Translations under genes and position numbers: made by a program
Shown here: positions 39,562-48,042 of the stretch, in pieces
Numbering within the stretch: position 1 is the stretch's first letter
How the letters are laid out: the number at the start of each line of letters is the position of its first letter
From: Pararhodobacter sp. SW119
GTDB taxonomy: Bacteria; Pseudomonadota; Alphaproteobacteria; Rhodobacterales; Rhodobacteraceae
Reading direction: 5' to 3'
DNA length: 64,000 nucleotides
NCBI RefSeq assembly: GCF_017811755.1
Contig: NZ_JADDJF010000001.1
Location: 336,460 to 400,459, forward strand
Notes under the pieces: generated by a model
Database searches by the model: none
The model's input: only the letters and a program-made list of their open reading frames with translations
What the model was told of the DNA's origin: nothing

Positions 39562-41558
39562 CTCGCGTCCTCCCATATGACGGCATCGACCGCGACGGCG
39601 CCGGCATCGCGGACCATCAGCGGGTTGATCTCGATCTCCTGCAGCGCCGGATCCTCGGCCAGCAGGCGCTGCAGGGCAAGCGCGGCCTCGACCACGGCGG
39701 CGACATCCGGCCGGGGCCGCCCGCGATAGCCGTCGAGCAGCGGCCAGAGCAGAAGCCGCCGCAGCGCCTGCGCGATCTCGGCGCCTGTCACCGGCAGCAC
39801 CAGCGTCACGCTGTCGTCCAGCAATTCAGCGGTGACGCCGCCCAGCCCCAGGGTCAGTGTCGCGCCATAGACCGGGTCGCGCCGGATGCCCAGCAGCACC
39901 TCGGCCCGCGCGTCGGTGACCATCTCCTCGGCCAGGTAACCGGTCGCGCCCGGCATCTCGGTGGCGCCAATCAGATCGGGCAGGCCCAAGCGCACCGCGC
40001 CCGCCTCGGTCTTGTGGGCAAAGCCGAGGCCCTTGAGCGCCAGCGGCGGGCGCAAGGCGCGAGCGGGCGCCTCCAGCGCGGCCAGCGTCGAAGCTGTCAC
40101 TCCATTCGGAACGGCGATGCCGGCACCGGCAAGGCGTTCCTTGGCGGCGGCCTCGTCGACCAGCCCGCGGGGGGGCATCTCCGCGGCCGTCCAGGGGCAC
40201 CAGCCGTGCTGTCCCGGCGGCGTCTGCGCGGCCTTGATCGCCGCCAACGCGGTCTCCAACCCCATCAGCGGCGCGACGCCACGGTCGATCATCGCGATGG
40301 CCAGCGCCTCGTCGAAATTCTCGGGCAAGGACGCGACCGGAAAGGCCGGCTTGCCGGTGGCCTCCTGCGCGGCCTCGATCGCCGCCAGCGCCGGGAGAAA
40401 GCTGGAGGGATCGCAGCGGTCCGGTCGGGGCGGATCGATGACAAAAAGACCCGCGTCATACCCCGCCAGCATGGTCGAGAAGACCTGCGTCGTGCGCGGC
40501 CCGTCCCCCCAGATGTAGGTGTGGTAGTCCAGCGGGTTGGCGATGGCGACAAGCGGGCCGAGGGTTTCGGAAAGCGCCACGCGCTGCATGTCCGAGGGCG
40601 GCGAAAATGTCAGCGCAAACGGCGCCGCCAGGTCGGCCACCAGGCCCGCTTCGCCGCCCGAGCACGACAGCGAACAGAGCCGCTGCCCCAGACCCGGCCC
40701 GTGGACATGGAAGATCTTCAGCGTCTCGACGAGTTCTGAAAGCGTCGCCACCTCGGCAATGCCCGATTGTGCCAGAAAGGCCGCGGAGGCCACCCCCGCC
40801 CCGGCCAACGCGGCGGTGTGCGAGGCCGCGGCGCTGCGCGCGGCCTCGGTCCGCCCGGACTTTAGCGCGACGATCCCCTTGCCGCTCCGGCGCGCCGCCT
40901 CGGCCAGCCCGGCCAGCGCCGGCGCATCGGCGATACCCTCGACGTAAAGACCCAGCGCAGTGACACGGTCGTCTGCGAGCAGCGCACCCGCCAGATCCGC
41001 CAGTCCAACCTGGGCGGCGTTGCCCAGGCAGGTGACATAGGCGACCGGCAACCCGCGCGCCTGCATGGTCAGGTTGATCGCGATGTTCGACGACTGGCTG
41101 ACGATCGCGACGCCCTGCGCGACCGGCCGCCCACCATGCTGATCGGGCCACAGAAGCGCGCCGTCGAGGTAGTTGATGAACCCGTAGCAGTTCGGTCCCA
41201 GCACCGGCATCCCGCCTGCCGCAGCCACCAGACGGTCCTGCAGATCCCCCGCCCCCGATTCGCGCCAGCCACTGGCGAAGGCGACAGCGCCGCCCGCCCC
41301 CATCGCGGCGAGTTCGGCCACAACCTCAATCGTCGCATGCCGGTTGACGCCGATGAAGGCGGCGTCGGGCAGGGCGGGCAAGGCAGACAACGACGGCACG
41401 CAGGGCACGCCCGCAATCCGGGAGCGAGAAGGATGGACCGGCCAGATCGCGCCGTCGAAGCCGATCTTGCGGCACTGTTCGATCACGTTGGCGGCCCAGT
41501 GGACGCCGAGGATGGCGATCGAGCGGGGACTGAGGAGGCGGGCGAGATCCCTCATCAT
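39558..41558 (-). CDS. NDP-forming acyl-CoA synthetase, probable betaine:CoA ligase
   Basis: 666 residues in the single-chain acetyl-CoA synthetase (ADP-forming) architecture. The CoA-binding Rossmann domain (SIAILGVHWAANVIEQC) and two ligase-CoA domains (GPNCYGFINYLDG, VSQSSNIAINLT, SHTAALAG with the phospho-His) lie in the first 450 residues. An ATP-grasp domain (LALKGLGFAHKTEAGAVRLG, INPLMVRDAGAVAVDAVIW) follows. It activates a carboxylate with ATP to acyl-CoA + ADP. Being co-translated with the CaiD-like hydratase, it probably takes the role of CaiC, activating gamma-butyrobetaine, crotonobetaine or carnitine. No clear ribosome site precedes ATG 41558. Confidence 0.85.
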   Translation of the reverse strand: MMRDLARLLSPRSIAILGVHWAANVIEQCRKIGFDGAIWPVHPSRSRIAGVPCVPSLSALPALPDAAFIGVNRHATIEVVAELAAMGAGGAVAFASGWRESGAGDLQDRLVAAAGGMPVLGPNCYGFINYLDGALLWPDQHGGRPVAQGVAIVSQSSNIAINLTMQARGLPVAYVTCLGNAAQVGLADLAGALLADDRVTALGLYVEGIADAPALAGLAEAARRSGKGIVALKSGRTEAARSAAASHTAALAGAGVASAAFLAQSGIAEVATLSELVETLKIFHVHGPGLGQRLCSLSCSGGEAGLVADLAAPFALTFSPPSDMQRVALSETLGPLVAIANPLDYHTYIWGDGPRTTQVFSTMLAGYDAGLFVIDPPRPDRCDPSSFLPALAAIEAAQEATGKPAFPVASLPENFDEALAIAMIDRGVAPLMGLETALAAIKAAQTPPGQHGWCPWTAAEMPPRGLVDEAAAKERLAGAGIAVPNGVTASTLAALEAPARALRPPLALKGLGFAHKTEAGAVRLGLPDLIGATEMPGATGYLAEEMVTDARAEVLLGIRRDPVYGATLTLGLGGVTAELLDDSVTLVLPVTGAEIAQALRRLLLWPLLDGYRGRPRPDVAAVVEAALALQRLLAEDPALQEIEINPLMVRDAGAVAVDAVIWEDAR

Positions 41559-41618
41559 GCGGCCGCTGCGAGGGGCGGGGGGGGCTTTCTGCCCCCCTCT
41601 TGCCCTGCGGGCAATTCA

Positions 41619-41798
41619 CCCCCCGAGGATATTTGAGGACAGATGAAAAAGTAAGGACTGCCCCCGACCCGGAACGTGCCGGGCCGGGGGACTTCACCTG
41701 TCACGGTCATCGGCGTCCCCGCCTGTACCGCGCTGATAGAATTGGTTTCCGCAATTGACATTTCGTTATTTCATCTGTCCGAAAATATCCTCGGGGGG
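41619..41798. repeat. Inverted pair of a 30-bp Rhodobacterales-type intergenic repeat
   Basis: CCCCCCGAGGATATTTGAGG..AGATGAAA (41619-41648) and its reverse complement (41769-41798) match at 28 of 30 positions. The 120 bp between carry a 30-nt GC hairpin and a non-coding spacer. A motif of this form (CCCGAGGATATTT...GATGAAA) is, from memory, widespread at gene ends in this order. It occupies most of the 305-bp gap between the acyl-CoA dehydrogenase and synthetase genes, probably splitting the cluster into two transcripts. Confidence 0.75.
41661..41690 (-). terminator. Strong GC hairpin, probable terminator
   Basis: CCCCCG-A-CCCGG, 6-nt loop, CCGGG-C-CGGGGG forms an 11-bp stem with one A/C mismatch, between the two arms of the inverted repeat. 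On the minus strand it is followed by AGTCCTTACTTTTTCATC, a T-rich stretch, so it could end the leftward carnitine-dehydrogenase transcript. Confidence 0.55.
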
Positions 41799-41863
41799 CG
41801 CCGGTTAGTTCGCCACTGGTTCGAGAACCAGCCGGCGCGGGGCAGACAGCCCCCGGCGCGCGC

Positions 41864-43027
41864 TCAGCCGCCCTGCGGCCGCAACAGTTCACGACTGATG
41901 ATGTGGCGCTGAATCTCGGATGTGCCCTCCCAGATGCGTTCCACGCGCGCGTCGCGCCAGATGCGTTCGAGGGGCAACTCGTCCATTAGGCCCATGCCGC
42001 CGTGGATCTGGATCGCCTCGTCGGCGATCATCGCCAGCGCCTCGGTTGCCTTGAGTTTCGCCATCGCCATGTCGGCCTCGGTCACGGTGCCCTCGTCGAA
42101 TTTCCAGCCGGCCTGCCAAGTCAGGAGTTCCGCGGCCCTTAGTTCCAGCGCCATGTCGGCGAGCTTGAAGCTGACGCCCTGGAACTTGCCGATCTGCTGG
42201 CCGAACTGGCGCCGCTCGGCCGCCCAGGCGAGCGCATGGCCCAGGGCCCGGTCGGCGCGGCCGAGGCTGGTGGCGGCGACCTGTAGGCGGGTCGCGCCGA
42301 GCCAGGTGTTGGCGACCTCGAAGCCCCTGTGGACCTCGCCCAGAACGTTGTCGGCCGGCACGCGGCAGTCGTCGAATTCGAGGATCGCGTTCGAATAGCC
42401 GCGGTGGCTGACGTTGCGGTAGCCCTCGCGCACGGTGAAGCCGGGCGTGCCCTTGTCGACGAAGAAGGCGGTGATCTTCTTCTTCCTGCCGCGCGGCGTA
42501 TCTTCCTCGCCGGTGGCCATGAAGGCGATGGTGAAGCCGGCGATGTCGGCATGGCTGATGAAATGCTTGGTGCCGTTGAGGACCCAGTCGGCACCGTCCG
42601 GCCGCGCGCTGGCCTGCATGCCGCGCAGGTCCGATCCGGCGCCGGGTTCGGTCATCGCGAGGCAGTCCCAGGTCTCGCCCCGGATGCAGGGCATCAGGTA
42701 GCGTTCGCGCTGCTCGGGCGTGCCGGCTAGCAGGATGTTCGAGGGGCGCGCGACGCAGGTCCAGTGGAGCGCGTAGTTGGCGCGGCCCAGCTCGCGCTCG
42801 TAGAGGAGCCAGGACAGCGTATCGAGGCCGGCGCCGCCCACCTCCTCGGGCATGTTGGCGGCGTAGAGGCCGGCTGCCATCGCCTTGGCCTGCAACTCGC
42901 GGATCAGCTCCATCGGCAGGTGGCCGGTGCGTTCGACCAGCGCCTCGTGCGGGTAAAGCTCGGTCTCGACGAAGGCGCGCGTCGTCTCGACGATCATGCG
43001 CTGTTCGTCGCTGAGGGCAAAATCCAT
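41864..43027 (-). CDS. Acyl-CoA dehydrogenase, probable gamma-butyrobetainyl-CoA/crotonobetainyl-CoA type
   Basis: 387 residues, complete ACAD fold: N-terminal helical domain, FAD-binding middle (CLAMTEPGAGSDLRGMQ, GTKHFISHADIAGF), and C-terminal domain with QIHGGMGLMDELPLERIW. The catalytic glutamate is E367 in IWEGTSEIQRHI. CaiA of E. coli belongs to this family. In an aerobic bacterium it would oxidise gamma-butyrobetainyl-CoA to crotonobetainyl-CoA, passing electrons to ETF. Its ATG shares one base with the carnitine dehydrogenase stop, so it is the last gene of the BKACE-SDR-dehydrogenase operon. Substrate inferred from context. Confidence 0.85.
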   Translation of the reverse strand: MDFALSDEQRMIVETTRAFVETELYPHEALVERTGHLPMELIRELQAKAMAAGLYAANMPEEVGGAGLDTLSWLLYERELGRANYALHWTCVARPSNILLAGTPEQRERYLMPCIRGETWDCLAMTEPGAGSDLRGMQASARPDGADWVLNGTKHFISHADIAGFTIAFMATGEEDTPRGRKKKITAFFVDKGTPGFTVREGYRNVSHRGYSNAILEFDDCRVPADNVLGEVHRGFEVANTWLGATRLQVAATSLGRADRALGHALAWAAERRQFGQQIGKFQGVSFKLADMALELRAAELLTWQAGWKFDEGTVTEADMAMAKLKATEALAMIADEAIQIHGGMGLMDELPLERIWRDARVERIWEGTSEIQRHIISRELLRPQGG

Positions 43028-44487
43028 CAGCCTCTTCCTTGTCCGACGTGGCGGCCCGCGCCATCGGGCGGGGGCAGGCTTTCGTGCGCTGTGGCGATCG
43101 GCTTCAGCCGCGCCAACACCTGCGGTGCGGAGGGGCAGGTGCGGCCCGATCCGGTGTCGACATGCAGCAACATCTGTTCCAGCGTCGCCACGGCCTGCCC
43201 GTCGCGCACGATCCGCACGAAGACATGCAGGCGCTTTTCGTCCGCACCCAGCACCTGCACCGACCCGGTGAGCCGATCGCCCAGCTTCGCCTCACCCAGA
43301 TGCATGATGTGCGTCTCGGCGGTGTAGTAGCTGTGACCGGCGGCGACGTAGTCCATGCCGGCGCCGATATGGCGCAGGAAGGCGTCGGTGGTTTCCGAAC
43401 TGGCGAAGAGGTAGCGGCTTTCGGTCATGTGGCCGTTGTAGTCGATCCAGCCGGGCAGGACCTGCATATGCGCCATGACCATTGGCGCGGCGGTGTCCGG
43501 GGTCGGGTCGGGGGCTTCGGCGCGGCGTGTGGCGTCGTGTTCCAGCAGCACGCGGCCCGCGCCCCAGTTGCGCGCTTTCAGGACGCGCAGGAAACCGACG
43601 AGGTTGTCGTCGCGGATGCGTTCCAGCTCGCGGATCGACAGGTGCCCGGATTGCGCGTCGGACTGGCCGGCGATCAGATCGACCAGCGCGTCGTCGAACG
43701 CGGGCACGTCCATCAGCTTCGTCCAGGGCCAGGTCAGGCAGGGGCCGAACTGCGCCAGGAAGTGCCGCATCCCGGGCTCGCCCCCGGCGATCCGGTAGGT
43801 CTCGAACAGGCCCATCTGTCCCCAGCGCAGGCCGAAGCCCATGCGGATCGCCTCGTCAATCTCCTCGGTTGTCGCCACGCCGTCCTTGACCAACCACAGC
43901 GCCTCGCGCCAGACGGCCTCGAGGAAGCGGTCGGCGATATGGGCGTCGATCTCCTTGCGCACATGCAGGGGATACATGCCGATCGCGCGCAGGATTCCCT
44001 TTGCGCCGTCGATCAGGGCGGCGTTCGACTGGGGGCTGGGCACGACCTCGACCAGCGGCAGCAGGTAGACCGGGTTGAAGGGGTGGGCCACGAAGATCGC
44101 GGCGGGGTTCACGGCGCCTTCCTGCAGTTGCGAGGGCTTGAAGCCCGAGGTCGAGGAACCGAGCGGCACCTCCGGCGCGACGGCCTGAATCTGCGCGTAG
44201 ACGCGGTGCTTCAGAGCCAGATCCTCGGAAACGGATTCCTGGATGTAGGCCGCGCCCGTGACCGCCGCCTCCAGCGTGGGGGCGATGCGCAACCGCCCCT
44301 CGGCCGGCATGGTGACATCCGACAGCGCCGGCAGGCTGCGCCGCGCGTTGGCCAGCACCTCGGTGATCTTGCGTTCGGCCTGGGCGTCGGGGTCGAAGAC
44401 GGCCACATCCCAACCGTTGAGCAGGAACCGCGCGGCCCAGCCGCCCCCGATCACGCCGCCGCCGATGATTGCTGCCGTCTTTGTCAT
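43027..44487 (-). CDS. lcdH: L-carnitine dehydrogenase fused to a betainyl-CoA thioesterase domain
   Basis: 486 residues in two parts. Residues 1-315 are a 3-hydroxyacyl-CoA-dehydrogenase-like NAD enzyme (IIGGGVIGGGWAARFL; ESVSEDLALK; GSSTSGFKPSQLQ; VAHPFNPVYLLPLVEVV), the L-carnitine dehydrogenase group. Residues 340-465 are a 4HBT hotdog thioesterase (MQVLPGWIDYNGHMTESRYL; AGHSYYTAETHIMHL). This two-domain form is known from carnitine-degrading rhizobia and relatives. The first domain gives 3-dehydrocarnitine; the second can release glycine betaine from betainyl-CoA made by the BKACE gene upstream. ATG 44487 overlaps the SDR stop by one base; GTG 44490 is an alternative. Confidence 0.92.
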   Translation of the reverse strand: MTKTAAIIGGGVIGGGWAARFLLNGWDVAVFDPDAQAERKITEVLANARRSLPALSDVTMPAEGRLRIAPTLEAAVTGAAYIQESVSEDLALKHRVYAQIQAVAPEVPLGSSTSGFKPSQLQEGAVNPAAIFVAHPFNPVYLLPLVEVVPSPQSNAALIDGAKGILRAIGMYPLHVRKEIDAHIADRFLEAVWREALWLVKDGVATTEEIDEAIRMGFGLRWGQMGLFETYRIAGGEPGMRHFLAQFGPCLTWPWTKLMDVPAFDDALVDLIAGQSDAQSGHLSIRELERIRDDNLVGFLRVLKARNWGAGRVLLEHDATRRAEAPDPTPDTAAPMVMAHMQVLPGWIDYNGHMTESRYLFASSETTDAFLRHIGAGMDYVAAGHSYYTAETHIMHLGEAKLGDRLTGSVQVLGADEKRLHVFVRIVRDGQAVATLEQMLLHVDTGSGRTCPSAPQVLARLKPIATAHESLPPPDGAGRHVGQGRG

Positions 44488-45248
44488 CACACCATTCTTT
44501 CCGTATGTCCGTCGACGGCCAGGATCTGCCCCGTCACCCTCTTCGCCGCGGGCGAGGCGAGGAACAGCGCCATGTCCGCCACATTGTCGCTTGTGACCCA
44601 GCTGCGCAGGCTCGTGCCGTCCGCATACTGGGCGCGTATCTCGTCCGGCGTGCAGCCCGCGGCGCGCGCCTCCATTTCAACCACGCGCTCCATCCGTTCG
44701 CCCTCGACCGCGCCGGGCGCGATGGCGTTGACGCGCACGCCCGACGGACCCAGTTCCATCGCCAGCGTCTTCATCAGCCCGACGAGCCCCCATTTCGCCG
44801 CGACATAGGGCGACCGATGCGGCACGGCGTGAAAGCCCGAGGTCGACGTGGTGATCAGGATCAGGCCCGATCCCTGCGCGCGCATCAGCCGCTCGGCCCA
44901 GCGACAGGTCAGGAACGCGCCGAAGAGGTTGACGCCGACGCAGGCCGTCCAGGCGGCGTAGTCCAGATCCTCGATCCGGCCGGCGGGCCCACCGGTGCCG
45001 GCATTGGCGCAGACCACGTCGATGCCGCCCCATGCAGCCTCGATCCGCGCAAGGAAGGCGTCCATCTGCGGCGGGTCCGTGACATCGACGGTTTCGGCGA
45101 TGAAGTCCGGATGCGCGCCGCGCACGCGCGCGACCGCCGCGGCATCGGCGTCGCAGAGCGCGATCCGGTCACCGCGCCCGGCAAAGCCGCGGGCGAAGGC
45201 AAGGCCGATGCCCGAGGCGCCGCCGGTGATGAGGACGCGTTGGCTCAC
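44487..45248 (-). CDS. SDR oxidoreductase in the carnitine cluster
   Basis: 253 residues. NAD-binding TGGASGIGLAFARGF, NAG motif in CANAGTGGPAG, catalytic Ser and Tyr-x-x-x-Lys in ITTSTSGFHAVPHRSPYVAAK. The C-terminus is complete (GQILAVDGHTERMV). Between the BKACE and carnitine dehydrogenase genes it could be a D-carnitine dehydrogenase or act on a related hydroxy-betaine; this is inference. The start is GTG 45248 with GGAG upstream. It shares one base with the next gene's start. Confidence 0.85.
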   Translation of the reverse strand: MSQRVLITGGASGIGLAFARGFAGRGDRIALCDADAAAVARVRGAHPDFIAETVDVTDPPQMDAFLARIEAAWGGIDVVCANAGTGGPAGRIEDLDYAAWTACVGVNLFGAFLTCRWAERLMRAQGSGLILITTSTSGFHAVPHRSPYVAAKWGLVGLMKTLAMELGPSGVRVNAIAPGAVEGERMERVVEMEARAAGCTPDEIRAQYADGTSLRSWVTSDNVADMALFLASPAAKRVTGQILAVDGHTERMV

Positions 45249-45273
45249 GTCGCGCTCCGTCCGTGTTCGGGGA

Positions 45274-46182
45274 TCAGGCTGGCGCCCGCTTTTCCAGCTT
45301 CAGCCGCTTGCGCACCTCGTCCGGGCCGACGATCCGTGCGCCCATGTTCTCGATGATGCCGACCGCGCGCTCCACCAGTTGCGCATTCGTGGCCAGCACG
45401 CCCTTGTCCAGAAAGAGGTTGTCTTCCAGTCCGACGCGGACATTGCCGCCCGCCAGGATCGCCGCGGCGACATAGGGCATCTGGTTGCGCCCCAGCGCGA
45501 AGCCCGACCAGTGCCAGCCCTCCGGCACGTTGTTGACCATCGCCATGAAGGTGTTCAGGTCATCGGGCGCGCCCCAGGGCACACCCATGCACAGCTGTAC
45601 CAGCACCGGCTCGGGGATGATGCCTTCCTTCACCAGCTGGCTCGCGAACCACAGATGGCCGGTGTCGAAGGCCTCGATCTCGACCCGCGTGCCGCTGGCG
45701 ACCATGCGCGCGGCCATGTCGCGCAGCATGCCGGGGGTGTTGACCATGATGTAGTCGGCCTCGGCGAAGTTCATCGTGCCGCAGTCAAGCGTGCAAAGCT
45801 CGGGGCAGCAGGCGACCACATGCGCCACGCGCTCGGCCGCGCCGATCATGTCGGTGCCGGCGACCGGGGGCAGGGGTGCGTCGGTTCCGCCCAAGGTCAG
45901 GTCGCCCCCCATGCCGGCGGTCAGGTTCAGCACCACGTCGGTGGCGGAGTCGCGGATCCGCTCGGTCACCTCGCGGTAGAGGGCGGGATCGCGCGCGGGC
46001 TTGCCGGTCTCGGGGTCGCGGACATGGCAATGCACCACCGCGGCGCCGGCCTTCGCCGCATCGATCGCGGCTTCGGCGATCTGCGCCGGGCTGCGCGGCA
46101 CATGCGGGCTGCGGTCCTGCGTGCCGCCCGAGCCGGTGACGGCGCAGGTGATGAAGACCTCTCGGTTCATGGAAAGCGGCAT
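45274..46182 (-). CDS. BKACE (DUF849) enzyme, probable 3-dehydrocarnitine cleavage enzyme
   Basis: 302 residues of the beta-keto acid cleavage enzyme family. Zn ligands H51 and H53 lie in [14 protein letters not shown], with further family motifs [31 protein letters not shown] and [14 protein letters not shown]. The family condenses a beta-keto acid with acetyl-CoA. With 3-dehydrocarnitine it gives acetoacetate and betainyl-CoA, which fits the thioesterase domain encoded two genes on. ATG 46182 has AGGAGG upstream. It is first gene of the leftward operon and divergent from the AraC-type regulator. Confidence 0.9.
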   Translation of the reverse strand: MPLSMNREVFITCAVTGSGGTQDRSPHVPRSPAQIAEAAIDAAKAGAAVVHCHVRDPETGKPARDPALYREVTERIRDSATDVVLNLTAGMGGDLTLGGTDAPLPPVAGTDMIGAAERVAHVVACCPELCTLDCGTMNFAEADYIMVNTPGMLRDMAARMVASGTRVEIEAFDTGHLWFASQLVKEGIIPEPVLVQLCMGVPWGAPDDLNTFMAMVNNVPEGWHWSGFALGRNQMPYVAAAILAGGNVRVGLEDNLFLDKGVLATNAQLVERAVGIIENMGARIVGPDEVRKRLKLEKRAPA

Positions 46183-46252
46183 GGAATCCTCCTGTATTGC
46201 GCCACAACCTAGCAGGCTTGCGGCGGATCACTTGGCGATTTACGAAAAGGGC

Positions 46253-47230
46253 ATGACGAAACACGCAACCGTTTTCGCCCCTTCCGACCAGCCGCTGGAG
46301 ATTGCGCTTCTGGTGCTGCCCCGCGCCTCGATCCTCGAAGTGGCCTCGGTGCTCGACCCGATGCGCAGCGCCAATCGGCACCTGGGCCGCGCCGGGTTCC
46401 GCTGGCGCGTCGTCTCGCCCGGCGGGGCGCCGGTGCCACTGACCTGCGGGATCGAACTGCCCAGCAGCGGGCCGCTTTCGGCGGCGAATGGCGCCGATGT
46501 GCTGATCGTCATCGCGGGCTACGGGCAGGCCGAAGGCGCCAACCCCCGGTTGGTCGCCGACCTGCGGCGCATGGCCGGGCGCTTTTTCGCGATCGGCGGG
46601 GTCGATGCCGGTCCCTGGGTGGTGGCGCGCGCGGGCCTGCTGGACGGGCACCGCGCCACCGTCCATTGGGAGGATCTGGAGGATTTCGCGCTCGCCCATC
46701 CGCAGGTCGAGGTGGTGCCCGACCGCTTCGTCATCTCGCGCAACCGCTTCACCGCGGGCGGTGCGGCGCCGGCGGCGGACCTGATGCTGCACCTGATCGG
46801 GCGGCGCTGCGGGGCGGCGCTGGCCGGGCAGGTGGCCGGTTCGTTTCTCTATGACGCTGCGGTCGATGGCGCCCGACCGCAGCGACCGGGGATGCTGCCC
46901 GCGGCGCGCGATGCGCGCCTCTCGGGCGCCATGCGGGTGATGAGTGCGCATATCGAGGCGCCGCTGCCGCTGGCCGCCGTCGCGCGCCAGCAGGGCCTCA
47001 GCCTGCGGCGGCTGGAGCAGCTGTTTCGCGCCGGGCTGGGGCAGGGGCCGGGTGCGGCCTATCTGGACCTGCGCCTGCAGGCGGCGCGGCGCATGCTGGT
47101 CGATACCCGCCACCCGGTGCAGGAAATCGCGCTGCGCTGTGGATTTGCCGAACAGTCGAGTTTTTCGCGCGCGTTTCGGCGCCGTTTCGGGATGGCGCCG
47201 CGGGCGCTGCGGGCGAGCGAGGTGGGCTAG
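46253..47230 (+). CDS. GlxA-family AraC-type regulator, CdhR-like
   Basis: 325 residues. The N-terminal DJ-1/PfpI-like sensory domain (about 15-195; IALLVLPRASILEVASVLDP, GGVDAGPWVVARAGLL) lacks a recognisable catalytic triad. A C-terminal AraC HTH (about 220-320; LAAVARQQGLSLRRLEQLF, QEIALRCGFAEQSSFSRAFRR) follows. CdhR of Pseudomonas activates carnitine dehydrogenase genes. The divergent position to the BKACE-led operon makes the same role likely here. ATG 46253 follows AAAAGG. Its TAG overlaps the stop of the opposite-strand permease gene (shared CTAG). Confidence 0.88.
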   Translation: MTKHATVFAPSDQPLEIALLVLPRASILEVASVLDPMRSANRHLGRAGFRWRVVSPGGAPVPLTCGIELPSSGPLSAANGADVLIVIAGYGQAEGANPRLVADLRRMAGRFFAIGGVDAGPWVVARAGLLDGHRATVHWEDLEDFALAHPQVEVVPDRFVISRNRFTAGGAAPAADLMLHLIGRRCGAALAGQVAGSFLYDAAVDGARPQRPGMLPAARDARLSGAMRVMSAHIEAPLPLAAVARQQGLSLRRLEQLFRAGLGQGPGAAYLDLRLQAARRMLVDTRHPVQEIALRCGFAEQSSFSRAFRRRFGMAPRALRASEVG

Positions 47231-48042
47231 CCCAGCCGCTGCGGAATACGCCCCTCCAGCCAGCGGAAGAAAAGCACGATCAACCCCGCGATCATCAGGT
47301 AGACCACGGTCAGCAGCAACAGCGGCTCGTAGATGATGAACGTGTCCTGCCGCACGCGCGCCGTCACCGCGTAGATGTCGACGACCGTGATCGTCGCGAC
47401 CAGCGGCGTGCCCTTCAGCTGCAGCACCGTCTCGCCACCCAGCGTCGGCAACGCGCGTTGCACCGCCTGCGGCAGCCAGACACGGCGGAAGAGCGTGAGC
47501 CGCGGCATCCCCATCGCGCGCGCCGCCTCCAGCTGGCCGCGCGGCACGCTCTTGAAGGCGCCGCGCATCACCTCGCCCTCGTAGCCCGCGAAACTGATGG
47601 TCAGCGCCAGCAGCGCATAGGGCCAGGCCTCGCGCAGATAGGGCCAAAGCTCGCTTTCGCGGATCCAAGGGTACTGCGGAAAGAGCGAGCCGAGCCCGAA
47701 ATAGATCAGCCACAATTGCAACAGCAGCGGCGTGCCGCGGATCACCGTGCAGAAGGCGCGCGCCGGCACCGCCAGCACCCGCGGCCCGACCGCCTGCGCC
47801 AGACCCAACGGCACCGCGAGCAGGAAGCCCAGGAAACACGACAGCGCCAGCAGCCAGATCGTCCGCCAGAGCCCCTGCAGCGCCAGGTCCGAATAGCGCG
47901 GCAACCAGTGCCAGCGCAGGTTCAACGCGCACCAGGCCACGATCCCCAGCAGGATCAGCAGCATCACCACCCGGTGCGGGCGCAGGAATTCACCCAGCGG
48001 CGGTGGGCGAAAGCGCATCGCGGGGCGACCGGCGCGCATCAT
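47227..48042 (-). CDS. Polar amino-acid ABC transporter permease (HisM type)
   Basis: 271 residues, about five membrane helices plus a longer N-terminus. The permease loop that docks with the ATPase is EAARAMGMPRLTLFRRVWLPQA. VIRGTPLLLQLWLIYFGLG and QLKGTPLVATITVVDIYAV are typical of the PAAT family. ATG 48042 overlaps the stop of the other permease (ATGA). It is the last gene of the ATPase-SBP-permease-permease operon. Its stop codon overlaps that of the convergent regulator. Confidence 0.9.
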   Translation of the reverse strand: MMRAGRPAMRFRPPPLGEFLRPHRVVMLLILLGIVAWCALNLRWHWLPRYSDLALQGLWRTIWLLALSCFLGFLLAVPLGLAQAVGPRVLAVPARAFCTVIRGTPLLLQLWLIYFGLGSLFPQYPWIRESELWPYLREAWPYALLALTISFAGYEGEVMRGAFKSVPRGQLEAARAMGMPRLTLFRRVWLPQAVQRALPTLGGETVLQLKGTPLVATITVVDIYAVTARVRQDTFIIYEPLLLLTVVYLMIAGLIVLFFRWLEGRIPQRLG

